Source: Costus lasius
Lineage: Eukaryota; Streptophyta; Magnoliopsida; Zingiberales; Costaceae
Length of the DNA stretch: 64,000 bases
Direction of reading: 5' to 3'
Assembly: GCA_027563935.2 (NCBI GenBank)
Contig: CM050448.1
Coordinates: 120,020,493-120,084,492, forward strand
Shown: positions 13,376 to 25,500 of the stretch, one piece after another
Layout of the letters: each line of letters begins with the position of its first letter
How positions within the stretch are numbered: the stretch's first letter is position 1
Notes under the pieces: generated by a model
The model's database searches: none
Seen by the model: the letters and a program-made list of their open reading frames with translations, nothing else
Told to the model about the DNA's origin: nothing
Program-made: the position numbers and the translations under genes

Positions 13376-13712
13376 GAGAGGGTAGCTTGGTTTGTTGGTA
13401 TATAAAATGGGGAGATTGGTGGGGGAGGGAAAGAAGAGTGAAAGGAGCGAGAGGATGGGTGAGTGTTTTTGTTATAAATGTTTTCTTATTTTATTTGATT
13501 TCACTTGGCTATTAAATAATGCCTTCCATGTATGAAAAACTATATATGCATCTAAAAGATACAAAGGTTTGAGTCTAGATTGTTCCATCACTTTAGAGTT
13601 TGACTACGGCCCTAGTCAACTAACCTAAGTTGGGTTAATTTAATAAAATATTAAAAAAATTATTAAATTTTAAATTTTATTAATATGATAAAATCTTCGT
13701 AACATATTCTTA

Positions 13713-13812
13713 GGCTATGTTCTGTTGAATGGAATCCACGTTAAAAATGATAAAAAATATAATGAATCTAGATGAATTTTTTATCTAGATTAATTATTTA
13801 ACAGAATATAGC
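13713..13812. mobile_element. Small foldback MITE
   Basis: About 100 bp with inverted ends: GGCTATGTTCTGTT at the left and AACAGAATATAGC at the right. The interior ATCTAGATGAATTTTTTATCTAGAT is itself symmetric. Flanks are AT-only, so the target duplication (TA or TTA) cannot be fixed. It lies upstream of the cyclin gene. Confidence 0.5.
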
Positions 13813-13819
13813 TATAATA

Positions 13820-16800
13820 TAATATTAACCAATATAATTTTCTAGACATGATTATTGCCTAAAAAGCTAAAAGAAAGTGATGGTCTCATTCTATATTTTG
13901 CTCTGAGATTTGCGCTTTATATGACCATCAAAATTGAGACTTAACCCACTCAATCGTACATATCTCAAATCAAAAAGGTGAGATGATCATTTTTCTCCCG
14001 TTTCCTAGACAATAACTCTGTCTAGAGTGGTTTTTCGAGGATACCAATTTTAAGTATTCCTTTTCACATGTCATGTAGCTCATGTCTAAATATTTTTTAA
14101 AAAAAATTATGTTTTTAGTATAAAATCATTTTATATAAGAAAAAATTATTTATAGACTCCGTGCACTTAATAACCCTCAATTAGTGTATATAAGCACATT
14201 AAACAAATTTTAAAATATTTATTCTTTTATTGAAAATAAAAGGACAATAAGCACATTTAAAACTCATGGGCTTGGATGGACGTGGCCTGGTCAATATGGA
14301 AAATAATTGGAGTCCATGGACGGGCTGGCCTCAATCATTAGCAGGAATTACTCTTGCAGAAATGGACTGCTGTTTTTTTTCCATTTCCCCCTCTCTTCCA
14401 GTGGAGAATTTAATGCTGACAGGAAAAGGGTTTGATTGCAATAAACTCACTGGGTAAGAAGAATTAAATAGGCAGCATTTATACAATTCATGTACTTGGC
14501 TGCTGACGTGGCAGTAGGGCATCATGTGGAATCCAAAGATTTCGGGTTCTATCCGGCAATTTTTAGGTTTTTCATGTGTTTTTTAGGACATAAATAGGGC
14601 TAAAATTGGTTTTAAAATATTTTTTTACTTATTTTTTTTCTTGTGTTATTAGCCTAAAAATTGAGTAAACTAACGTTTATACATCGGGCTCAATGATAAA
14701 AAAAATTATTGATTTTAGTTGAGATAGTTAACCACACAAGACGATACGTAAATTCACCCTTGGCTTAAGGGCTCAACAAAGATCAATATTAAGGGTTACT
14801 AGATTATACTCTAGTTGAGGGCTTAATTAGATTATCCCTTGCAATCTTGGGCTTGATTTAAAGGCTTAAAGTGGATTAGTCTTGAGCCCAATCTGAGTTA
14901 AGAGTTTGAAATAGATCAATCATCTTGGGGCATATGAGTCTAAGCTTAGGTTAAGAGATTTGACATAGATCAATATTGAAGCTTATTAGCTTGAGACTTA
15001 TGAGTTTTAGCTTTACTTATGGTTTTTGATTTAGATTGGCTCTAAGACTTATAAGTTTGAATTTGACTTAAAAGGGTTTTGATGTACATTATCCTTTAAG
15101 GCTTATTAGTATGAGCTTGGTTTAAGTAGGTGGGTCAACCTTAAGGTTAAATGATTATGAGCTTAACTTAAGAGCTTGAGGTGGATTAATCTTAAGACTT
15201 ATGAGCATAAGCTCAATTTAGGGTTTACATAGATCAACCTAAAGACTTCTGAGTCTAAGCTTGTAGTAGATTATGAGGTGAATCAACCTTAAAGTTAATG
15301 AGTATGAGCATAACTCAAGGGTTCAACATTGATCATCTTAAGGCTTACAAATTTGTGTTTAACTTGAGAGCTTACAAGATAATCCTAAGGTGGAGCTTCA
15401 GGTGTTACAAGATTATCTCAAGGCTTACTTGGAAAAAGTATGACCTTATGAGCTTGCTTGGAGAAGATCTTGTCTTATAGTAAAGCTTGCATTAGGAGTA
15501 GAATGGAGGCAATTCATTATTTCCTCTCTATTCTTAACTCAAGATTTTGTTTTGTAGCAAAGTGTAAAGGGAATTTTCAATCAACTTTCACTTGGGAAAA
15601 ATCAATGATATCTTTCAGTGGCACCCCCAAGCCCTTCAACAATGGAAGGCAACTGGATAGCGAGAGCAAAAGCCAAAAGACAAAGGCCAAAGAAAGGCCC
15701 CTCTCTCTCTCAGTCTCTCTCCACTATATTCCTTCCTCTTCAACTTTGGATTCAGGGCAACTTTTCTTTTCTTTCTTTTATCTGCTGCAGCTAGCAGCAG
15801 CTATTCAGTATTCAGCGCAGCGGCTGGTGGGCAGCAGCTGGAAGATTCGAGTGCAGTTAAATGACTGTGTTCTTGGGGGCTGCAGCGCTTGACCCTCGGT
15901 CAAACTGACAAGTTTTTATGTGCCACATTATGGCCTGTCTTCGGAGTTAGGAGCCCCTTGTCAGGGGGCCAACACCCCTTAGACTTAGGGGGTGCCCGCC
16001 ATAAATGCCTGCTTCTTCCCACCTTCCCCTCCCAGTTTTTAAAAGCCCACTACAAATAATCGATCTCGGCCCATTCCTTTAATAAGCCCAAGCCCATTGA
16101 GGAGTTTGGATTGGGTTCAAAAAAGCGGCTAGCCGCCCACTAACCAAACTCTGGATCCTCCGCCGAGGTGGTGGAGCGAACCGTTTCATATGCGTGGGGG
16201 GGCGATGCAGATTCAAGCCCTAGAGGTTCGTACAACCGCCGTCGCGGACGAAGGTCTTTCGGACTCTCGACGCTGTCCTCTCGAACCGCATCGAAGCCTC
16301 ATCGTAGGGCTGTGTCTGGTGCTTCTCTTCCCTCTGGATTACTTGTTCGTTGACTAACTTTAATTTCAGTGCGTTCCGTCGTATCATTCAAGCAATTCGA
16401 AGTGAAAAATGGCTGCATTGATTTGGATATTCGGTGTTGCTTATCTAATTAATCGGTTTGTGATTTGGTGAAGGATAGTTTTGATATTCTTTTGGCGAAC
16501 TTCTGTGTGTGATTTGATTTGTGGGGTTGTCGCGACCAAGATTTTGAGGGAGAGTCGGAGAGTTGGGTATTTTTATGTATGTTTGTTCTATCGGACCTCT
16601 TTATCAGTAAGTAAGAACAGCCGCGAACACGTGTTAGAATAACCGAATGGAAAGGTTCGGATTCCCCGGGTAGTTTATTAGGCTTCGTTGAGGTTAAATT
16701 AATGGATGCATGACACTCCTGGAAAGAGACATGTTTTATGTTGGACAAAAATGTAGGATGTAATCAATCTCAATTTTAACCGCTACTGCTTGCTTCTCTA

Positions 16801-17592
16801 GTTTCTATTGAAGGGGGTGTATTCCATTGTTGCGGATGATGTGATGGCTAATGTATAAAATGGTAAAAGCCAATTTACAAACATATATGTATACATATAC
16901 CATATAACCACATTCAAACTTCACTTTAGACAAAGTGACTTATAACTGGTTCTACAGACTACGGTATCTATAAGTCATTATTACAGAATCAAGACAAATT
17001 AAGTGTGCAAACATGTTGTTTTATATTCTTGATTAGGTTTTTTTTTTTACATTGGCAACTAATTGATGAATGCAGGACTTTAGGATCTTATTGTCAACAA
17101 CAACTAACTAACAAGGGTACTTTTCATTTTTGTTCAAAGCAAAGTCACAAGATGCGTTTCAAAGGAATATGTTGCATATTCATTATTTCATTATTTGCAA
17201 ATAATAATTATGTATTACTTTAATTAGTCAGTTTTCATTACTTATGAAAAGTATGTTTTCCAATTTATTGCTAGATTGATTTACTCTCTGCTGATTTGGA
17301 ACAATTATAGATCTTCTCTTTTTTTTTCATGGGTTGTGGTTAACTCTTTATTTTATTGTACTATAGAGATATATATATTTGCATTTACTGGCTATAAATG
17401 ATTCTTTCAATCATGCCCTATTTCTTTCAATACATGAATTGATTTCTTTGAAACTATAGGTATCACTTTACCAGTAGACGGGTAACTTGTTCTAATGGTG
17501 CAATTCAATGTGCTCTTGCTAAATGCTTCTGGAGACCCTGTTGTTTTGACACTTTAGTAACTCCTTTCGTATAATTTAGGGCTACTGGTGCA
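13820..17592. other. Intergenic region between divergent genes
   Basis: This separates the minus-strand cyclin from the plus-strand tRNA methyltransferase. It contains the degenerate tandem array at 14770-15470. A GC-richer block at about 16080-16360 probably contains the 5' untranslated exon of the methyltransferase, followed by a leader intron ending at the acceptor TTTAG near 17579. The open frames at 15458-15892 and 16168-16353 have no recognised domain. I see nothing else of note. Confidence 0.45.
14770..15470. repeat. Degenerate tandem array, period about 50 bp
   Basis: Units share the words GCTTA, TGAGC, TTAAGGGTTT and GATCAACCTTAAG. Anchor words such as GATCAAC/CTTAAG recur near 15034, 15088, 15133, 15183, 15233, 15283 and 15332, a spacing of about 47-54 bp, and continue less regularly towards the left. 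The units have diverged heavily, so the array is old. No open frame runs through it. Confidence 0.65.
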
Positions 17593-18453
17593 ATGTCGGC
17601 TAGTATTGCCAATACACAAGTGAAAAGCCAATCAAATCGCCTTCCCAGGAAGCGGTTTTATCGAGCAAGAGCACACAGCAATCCTCTCAGTGACTCACAC
17701 TTTCCGATACCCATTAGTCCTGCTGAGTTTGACTACACTGAACATTACCCTTATTTTTCCCCATCTGGCGATGAAGATCAAGAAATTGGAAATGTATGTC
17801 CTCGCAAAGTAAGATTTGCTGATATTGGTTGTGGCTTTGGTGGATTGCTTGTAAGCCTCTCGCCTCTCTTTCCAGATACTCTTATGCTAGGGATGGAACT
17901 CAGAGATAAGGTATGAGTAGTATGATTCCTTCTGTATTCATAATCTTAATGAAGTGCTAGAGTGACTTTAATCTATGAATATTTTGTTACACAGGTTACT
18001 GAATATGTAAAAGAGCGAATTTTGGCATTGAGAGCTTCAAATCCAGGGAAATATGAGAATATATCTGTAGTTCGAACCAATTCAATGAAATACTTGCCCA
18101 ACTATTTTGAGAAGGCACAGCTATCAAAGATGTTCTTTTTATTTCCGGATCCCCATTTTAAAGAGAAAAACCATCGACGAAGAGTAATCAGTCCCCAGCT
18201 GCTTGATGAATATGCTTACGCACTTGAATTAGGGGGTATCATATACACTATTACAGATGTTGAAGAACTTGGGGATTGGATGAAGTCTTGTTTGGAGGAT
18301 CATCCTCTATTTGAAGCTCTTACTGATAAAGAACTCGAAGCAGATCCTGTTGTTAAGTTGTTGACTTCTGCAACTGAAGAAGGTCAGAAAGTTGCGAGAA
18401 ATGGTGGTCAGACCTTTTGCGCTGTGTTCCGGCGCATAAAGCTTGACGAATAG
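17593..18453 (+). CDS. tRNA (guanine-N7-)-methyltransferase (TrmB/METTL1 family)
   Basis: This enzyme transfers a methyl group from S-adenosylmethionine to N7 of guanosine 46 in the variable loop of tRNAs. In eukaryotes the catalytic subunit usually works with a WD40 partner (Trm82/WDR4). Two coding exons, 17593-17910 and 17995-18453, join in phase 0 through an 84-bp GT-AG intron to give 258 aa, close to other plant members. Visible signatures are RKRFYRARAHSNPLSD (19-34), the SAM-binding DIGCGFGG (77-84), GMELRDKVTEYV (100-111), RTNSMKYLPNYF (132-143) and the family motif FLFPDPHFKEKNHRRR (154-169). A C-terminal TEEGQK..NGG (233-244) is also present. Downstream sequence to about 18660 is the likely 3' untranslated region. 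A non-coding first exon near 16150-16360 is an inference. Confidence 0.95.
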
Positions 18454-21400
18454 TTTTAGCCTGCTTTTAGTTGTTAGTTGAAAACCTAGGAACATAATTG
18501 TACGAGTTGTACGTGTTCCAATTTGGTAATATAACATAACCAGCTGTAACATCTTATCGATTTTCACAGTTTGCTTTGGTATCGTGATCTGCTCTCTATA
18601 GTAGTGTACGAACTCTTTATTGAATCGGACACTCACACCATGCTTTTCATGTATAAACAATTACTGGAATTTGTATTTGCTGTTCAGCACTTGAGCTGCC
18701 TGTTGGAAATTCTCAACTGAATTTGGTAGGTAACTATCTGATTTAATTATCATTGTACAGAGGTTGGGTATCAAGTGTGGTTAGTGGTTGCAGGTGTCAA
18801 GGATGGATGCCCGTTCTTCTACTGCTGTATGGTTTTTTTTTTTAATATACTATATATTAAAGCTTACACGGATCGGGAAGCTTATAAGAGCCCGTTAATG
18901 GCAATTAAATTTCTGGACACCCTATTATGTCCAGGGACTAGTTCTGCTTGAGTTTGTAATTTTGTTTTTAGATGATAAAATATGTTTTTTCTTTCGTGTA
19001 TTTAACTTGCATAATATATTGTATCAAGAAACTCACTGCAGCTTTTGAGTTTCTATTTAGGTTTTGGCATAATAAAGAATAGGGTCTAATTTTGCACCAT
19101 ACTTGTGGTTCATGTATATAATTTAGCAGGCCTGCAAATTAAATAGAAGTTCAGCTAGGGCACTGATGAGATGCTGAATAGGAAGAGTGGAAATCCTTGG
19201 TTTGTGACCCACTGCCGAGGACTTTTGCAAGGCTAGTTGAACTGTTTGATGGGTTTTTATCTTGGGCCTGATTGCATGATAAACTTCTTAGCTTGAGACT
19301 AAAATTTGTTGAGTAGTACTTTTGGTTAGGCGGCCCAAGATAAAGGTCGCCAACGGCTCATAATCATGGCATTTCTAAAAATCTTGGATGGAGTCCTGCA
19401 GAGGATTCTTGGCAGCAAACACAAACACTTTCACTTGAGTTTCTATGGAATAGTTAAATAGATAGGGAACCATGCTGATCTCTGATTTAGCTTATAATTT
19501 CACTAACATTTTTGCAGAATCTCAAGTGAATCAAGTTCAGCATAGGCCTGCTCAACTCATAAAAGTCAGCATCCTGTAACCCTTAACGCCGAAGCTAGTA
19601 AGTTCAAGTTTCCTATTTCTTTTTTACTTTGGAGGCAACGTCATATCTAGAAACTGCTTAGTAACTTCTAGTAGCTAAAGTTAGTTGCTTGTCTGTTCCT
19701 TTGGTTGCAAGGGTGCTTTCACATTTTAGTTTTTCTCCTCACAGAAGTATCTTAAGAATGCATGCATCTGACTCAACTATAGTATTTGAGTCCCTATATT
19801 AGACTACATAAGAAGTTTTCATGGATATAAACAACATGATCACTAAGGGTATGTTAACGGAATCCACTACAAAACATACAATGTTTGAACTTGGATGGGT
19901 ATTTCTCAAGGAAGTACTGGATCATTTGGATACTAATTATCCCATTTATCTCTGGTGCTGTCCTATAACCATTTGACTTATTATACATTGGCATATCTTC
20001 AATTGGTTCTTTTGGACTTCACGAGGAACTTTGTGCACATTCGTTGGAGAAAAAAGAATAGGCCAAATCTGAACAAACATTTTTTCCATTCTCTCATCGT
20101 TTAATAGAGCTGCATAAACAAACATAGGTAACTTTGAATTTGCTCCAAATCAACTACATAATTTATCTAACCAGCTTACCTGGCTTGATTCAAATTGGAA
20201 CTAAACTATAGTGCTTGAGTTTAGTTTCATATAAAAACTGAGATGATAAATATGTTGAATTATAAAACTTAATTAAGCTTCATGTTGTTTCCTTGAGCTT
20301 AAACATTTTATTATCAATTAGTTTATTTCATGTCTATCAAATTAGTAGGCATATTTAGCCTATTTGTAACACTATAGTTCCAACTACTATCAAGATTGTA
20401 TCTATGAATTCCATAGGCCTGTCTGTTATAATTTCACAAGTTTAGAAAAAAATATCAGCAAAAGCAGAGAAAAGACTAGCTGTTGCTTAGGCCTAGCCTT
20501 GAGGCATGCTTGCTTTAAACAATTAGGGCGTTTAGGTTAATTGTCACAGGTATTGAGTTTAATTTTCACTTTCAATACCTTCTATAGACATATATATATA
20601 TATATATATACACACATAAGTTTCCTGATCACTTATATTAATTATAAATAAAAAGTGCAAAGATGTACTAAAAGGACAAATGAATTGTATGTATTTACTA
20701 GCAACAACGTAGGGCCCTATTTAGGACATGTGTTTCATATTTCTCGTACATTATTTGAGCAAACCCTTGACTTGTCATCATGGACAAGGCCAAACTAAAC
20801 CCTAACAGCGAACCCATTCTTGAAGCTGATGAGGGTGGAACCTTCTCAATGCTTTTACAAACACAAGCAGCTATTCCAGCTAGCTTTTGCACTGCCAGTG
20901 TCTACAGTGCACTGCATCGACACTTGTTTTAGAGGAACTAGAATCTACGCTAGTAGAGCATTTTTAATTTTAGTTCCGTTTGGAATTCCCAGCTCACTCA
21001 AACATGCTCTGCGGCCCTTGTTTTTGATTGAACAATTATATATATATATATATAAATAAACAGTAGATTTGATTCAACTCTGCTAGGTGCATGTAAGGTA
21101 ATATTTTTCAGGGACAGGATTCAGAAGACTATAAATATTGAGTGGCAGAAGCTAGTGAATCATTTAGTGCAGGGATTGACACCTTGGACAATTTTAATCT
21201 CTCATGAGTTGTGATCCAGTTGGCATGCAATAAAAGGAACAGTAGCAAGCCCAGTAAATATTCCTTAGAACCCACTCATTTCAAAACAACTGCAATTAGT
21301 ATTCTGGAAGATAAATGGCATGAGCATCTAGAGTTTAATGAGGGGAAGCTGAGTTAAATCTCATAGTTGGATATCCAACGGTTCTTGAGGGCAGCATGGA

Positions 21401-21811
21401 GGAGTAGGTGCGGCTTAGTATACCCTACCCCTTGTCTCATCCCAACAACTCGCACTCAAGCATCAACGCAAACTCCCCACTTTTCTAGATCAATTACTTT
21501 TTTTTATCAATTACTTTGATTCACCACAAGGACAGGCATCATCATGTGCTCTATTGGAAAACCCCACACACCCCTAGGCCAAATCAGAGTTAATTGCATC
21601 ACACACACCTTTACTGCAGTAAAAGCCAGGTGAAGGCGACAAGAGACTGGAAGCAGCAGTCCTTAGATGGGGAGCAATCCCCCGTGCCCACACCTACATG
21701 CTCATGTGCCAGCCTGTGCCTAGACGACAATGGTCACCAGGCCATCCTCCCTCCCCCCTTATATATATCCATTGCTGGCCTCACAAGCTCTCACACACTC
21801 ACTTGTACACC
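18454..21811. other. Intergenic region without supported gene
   Basis: AT-rich DNA with no open frame that resembles a gene. It includes a (TA)n microsatellite at about 20589-20612 and a shorter one at about 21036-21052. The short open frames at 20698-20892 and 20820-21059 have no homology I recognise. The last 60 bases are the GASA promoter and leader. Confidence 0.5.
21756..21768 (+). promoter_or_regulatory. TATA box of the GASA gene
   Basis: CCTTATATATATCC lies about 50 bp upstream of the GASA start codon, in a C-rich context. That position and form suit a plant TATA box with a short leader. Function is inferred from position and sequence. Confidence 0.6.
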
Positions 21812-22370
21812 ATGGCTCCCAAGCTGGCATTGTTGCTCTTGGCCTCTCTTCTTGTACTCACTTCAGAAGTAAGATATGCAGTGATGGGTATCGAGCAATC
21901 CCTTTGAGCAAACAATGAGAAAGCATCGAGTTAATGAACTCTTTCCATCTTTTTCCTGTTGTAGGTTTCATCTGATGCAGAGTACTCAAAGGATGCTGCA
22001 GCATATGGAAAAGTCAAGCCACCACCGGCTGCGCCTGCCCCTGCCCCTGCCCCTGCGCCGGTTCAACCTGCTCCTCATATAATCAAGGACATCAAAGGTA
22101 AATGCAAGAGCTTTTCTGCTCGGCCGCTTTGTGTAGAGCGGTCGTCGATAGGTTTGGTATTTGATCTTGGTTCTCGCTGCTGCAGAGTGCGGCGACGCGT
22201 GCAATGGCCGGTGCAAGCTACACTCGCGGCCGAACGTGTGCACCCGGGCGTGCAGCACGTGCTGCAGGGAGTGCAAGTGCGTGCCGCCGGGGACCTACGG
22301 CTACAGGGAGCTGTGCGGCATATGCTACACGGAGTGGAAGACTCACGGCAACCGCACAAAGTGCCCTTGA
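21812..22370 (+). CDS. GASA/snakin family cysteine-rich secreted peptide
   Basis: Gibberellin-regulated GASA/snakin peptides are secreted to the cell wall or apoplast and act in growth, hormone response and defence. Three exons (21812-21868, 21965-22097, 22186-22370) splice at GT-AG sites to 124 aa. Residues 1 to about 22 are a hydrophobic signal peptide (MAPKLALLLLASLLVL). A spacer at 36-57 is rich in Pro and Ala, with an alternating Ala-Pro run (PAPAPAPAP). The C-terminal GASA domain (65-124) has all 12 cysteines in the family spacing, including CSTCC, CRECKCVPPGTYG and the ending KCP. Members with a Pro-rich spacer resemble the Arabidopsis GASA14 type. Two AATAAA polyadenylation signals follow at 22494 and 22551. 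The gene looks intact; which hormone regulates it cannot be read from the sequence. Confidence 0.95.
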
Positions 22371-22493
22371 GCTACAACTACTACTACTACCCTCTGCAGA
22401 TATCGTCGTCAAGCTCCCCTGCTTTTGGAGTCTTGCCCTGTTTTGTTTGGTTGCCTGGTTTTGGTGCAGAATATGATAAGAGTGGTCGTCTGG

Positions 22494-22556
22494 AATAAAT
22501 TATTTTGTCTACTTGCGTTGTGCCCCTCGTCCATCGCATGCGTGTCTTGGAATAAA
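22494..22556 (+). terminator. Polyadenylation signals of the GASA gene
   Basis: Two perfect AATAAA hexamers (22494-22499 and 22551-22556) lie 124 and 181 bp after the stop codon, each preceded by TGG. They are probable alternative near-upstream elements for 3' end formation. Confidence 0.55.
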
Positions 22557-22559
22557 TAG

Positions 22560-25500
22560 ATAAATCATGTGTTCTTTTTACCTCATCTTCGATCGATTAC
22601 AAGTTTACTTGGATCAGTCGAACAGAGAGCTCAAGAAACTTTGAACAAAGGGTACATGCAATCTACTGTATATTCTTCACCCGAGAAACTGAACCAGAGC
22701 TGAAACGAGGCAAATTAAAATGACAGCTATTGCAAGCACTCAGATGAACAGTTTAAATTAACTTATCTTGTCTTCATTTGGGGTAACACACAGAATCCTA
22801 TATCCATTCAGACAAACATGAAACATCCATGTTTAATTAAGTAGAACAGGATTCAGATCGATACTTCTACAGGATCCTGCCCCCAGCTTTGACTGACGCT
22901 AGCTGTCACCCAAAGCAGTGAATCATGAGTAAAAGCAACTTTGCCTCTTTACCAGCTTCCACCGTTCCAGGAACAATTTTGCAGCTGTCATCTTTTGCTA
23001 TTCTGTTCAGGCTTAACTACATTTGATATCTAGTCCATGCACACACCTGATGCTGCAGCAAGAAGAGTTATGAATCTGAGCTCCATTTACTACACTAGTA
23101 ATTGGAGAGGACAGACAGAGTGTCCCTTGATCATTAAAGCAGCTGGTGATGAGGATAAATAGCTGGCATCTCCAGACTCCATAAATTCACTTGGCTGATT
23201 CTACAGAGCTGAGCTTTGAGAGGCCAGATCAAAGGAAGGTACTGAATAATGAGATACTGCATGAATGATGATCCAGCTAGATCATGAGATTCATGTCACT
23301 GATTGGTTTCCTTCATGCAAGTAGGACCTAACTGAATTGCTGAAATGTGTGTGATCCAGTCACACCACAGCTGGAACTGGGCACCACTATCTGAATTCAA
23401 TTGATACTTTTTAAAATATATTTTTTTGTACTATGTATAGAATTACTATGAAAGAACCCTAATAGTTTTGGATTAGGTTATTTAATCCTATCCCTATCTT
23501 TGGAGTAGGCCCAATGATCTGTCTTCTCATGGCCCACCCAAACTCCTATTGAATCTAAGCCATTAATCTCATCCCAATCTTTGGATTAGGCCCACTTATC
23601 TTCTCTTGGCCCACCAATCTTGTATTGTTGCAGCTCTTGTGCCTTCATGACGGCAACGTTCTGAGCTCATTCGGAACATAAAAGGAGGGTTAAGTTACTC
23701 ATGTGAGCCCCTATCTAGTATTTCTGCAGCCTCTTGCATGTTTAAATTCCACAATAATTTCTAGAAATTTAACATGGAGATGGATGTAATGTTATATTGA
23801 AATTCTCTTAAAATAAAGGAAAGATACAATATTTTACAATATTTTATATTGAAATTATCTTTTTTTTTAAAAAAAAAGTTCAAAATATATATATAAACTA
23901 AATTAAATTGATAGCCTATAGGGTATAGAAAAAAGAGTTGACGTTGGATATGCAGAAGCAATCTTACAAGAGTCAAACAAAATTTTGCATTGACATATGA
24001 CTTTTCAAACTCACTTAAAATATGAACAATCATCGCTTGATTATTTATAAGGGAAGAAAGATCTTTGCAAACTCACTTGAATATGAACAATCATTGTTTA
24101 GCACTCATTGCATGATTAATAGCAATAAAAGACAGATCTTTGCATTCGCCTAATCATAAGGGATCCGAACGCATCATAATTGCTAACTTCCTTTTTTGGA
24201 CAATCAATTTATGTTCTGATGGGTTGAAAAAAAAAATCATCTGGTTTTTTAGAGATTTTGTGTTATTGGAAGTATTCATGTTCTGCTTTAGAGATTTTAT
24301 CAGTATTGCATGTTCTGATATTTCACCAGTGTACCATTTCATTATCATCTTCAGGCTAAGCAATGCTTACTTTCCTCATCTCATGAAATTGTTTTGCCCA
24401 TCTTATTTTCTGGATACCTGCTTCTCACTAATGTAAATCTCATGCCTATGACTTGCAGCCCTCTCTAATGGAAGCACTACTCATTTTCAAACTGTTCATT
24501 CCATTTTTACTTGCAATGTGAGTTTTCGCAGTGTAGTTTCTGATAATTGAAGTCTGAGAACTTATTCACTCTATTCTGTGCTCGCTTGAAATGAATAGGC
24601 TAATCTTATACTGTTTTATATTTGTGCTGCACTACTGCTACTGCATTATTTTTTTACTCTTTTCTGGAAGTAATATTGTATATGTGTTTGTTTAGTACTA
24701 AACATCTCCTTTTTACTGTCTTAGTGTCATTTGCTCATTGCTGATGTGCCTTATGGTGATGACCAAGGTTATTTGAATTCCAATTTTTGATGGCATTTTC
24801 TTGTTATTATGATATTATCAGTGGTTTCTCTTTACTGCCATGTATTTTTATCTCCACATTTCATCATATCTTTCTGCTGTAATTTGTGATTTCTTCGTCA
24901 ATTTTCTTATTTGCATTAACGTAGCAATGTATACAACTAAGATTTTGATCAGTTGATTTTGCACTTTCTTATTGAGGATACAAATATGTGAGAGATGTTT
25001 CCTTTGCTCGTGAAAATCATTTTCATGGTTACTCAAGTCATGCACCCAGAACTCGGTGCAGGTTTTGAAGTTTTCACTGAATGAATAAATTCACATTTAG
25101 TTTTGTGATGGTAATCTTCAGAGTTAGATTCAGGTGTACTTGCAGACACTAACAATTGCTAATAGTAATGGCATTCTGGAAATCATGATGATACAAACAT
25201 ACATCCAGCCTTTTTTCCTTTGCTTGGATTTGATCACTTTGTTCTCTAGCAATTATATAAGTAAATCATTATTGAGTAACCACTCCAATCTTAAAAATGA
25301 AGATTGCAAATGCTTGTATATTTCTGATGCCAGGATATACATGAACAGATGATGAAACTTAGGGCGAAAAACTAGGATTAGCCAGAATTTGCCTGTGGAG
25401 GACTTGGAAATATAACTTGGTAGATTATTATTAAAATCATCTGGTTGCTCATCTTGTCTTTATATAGTTTCTGTACTTGCAGGTTTGCAACAGTATCAGC

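Noticed and set aside
12776..13515. Open frames on both strands over the first cyclin exons
   Set aside because: Shadows of the GC-rich cyclin exon 1; the CYCD1 frame has the LxCxE motif and cyclin box.
16168..16353. 61-aa frame upstream of the tRNA methyltransferase
   Set aside because: More likely the untranslated first exon; it ends before the gene and does not join its frame. Family members start near the ATG at 17593.
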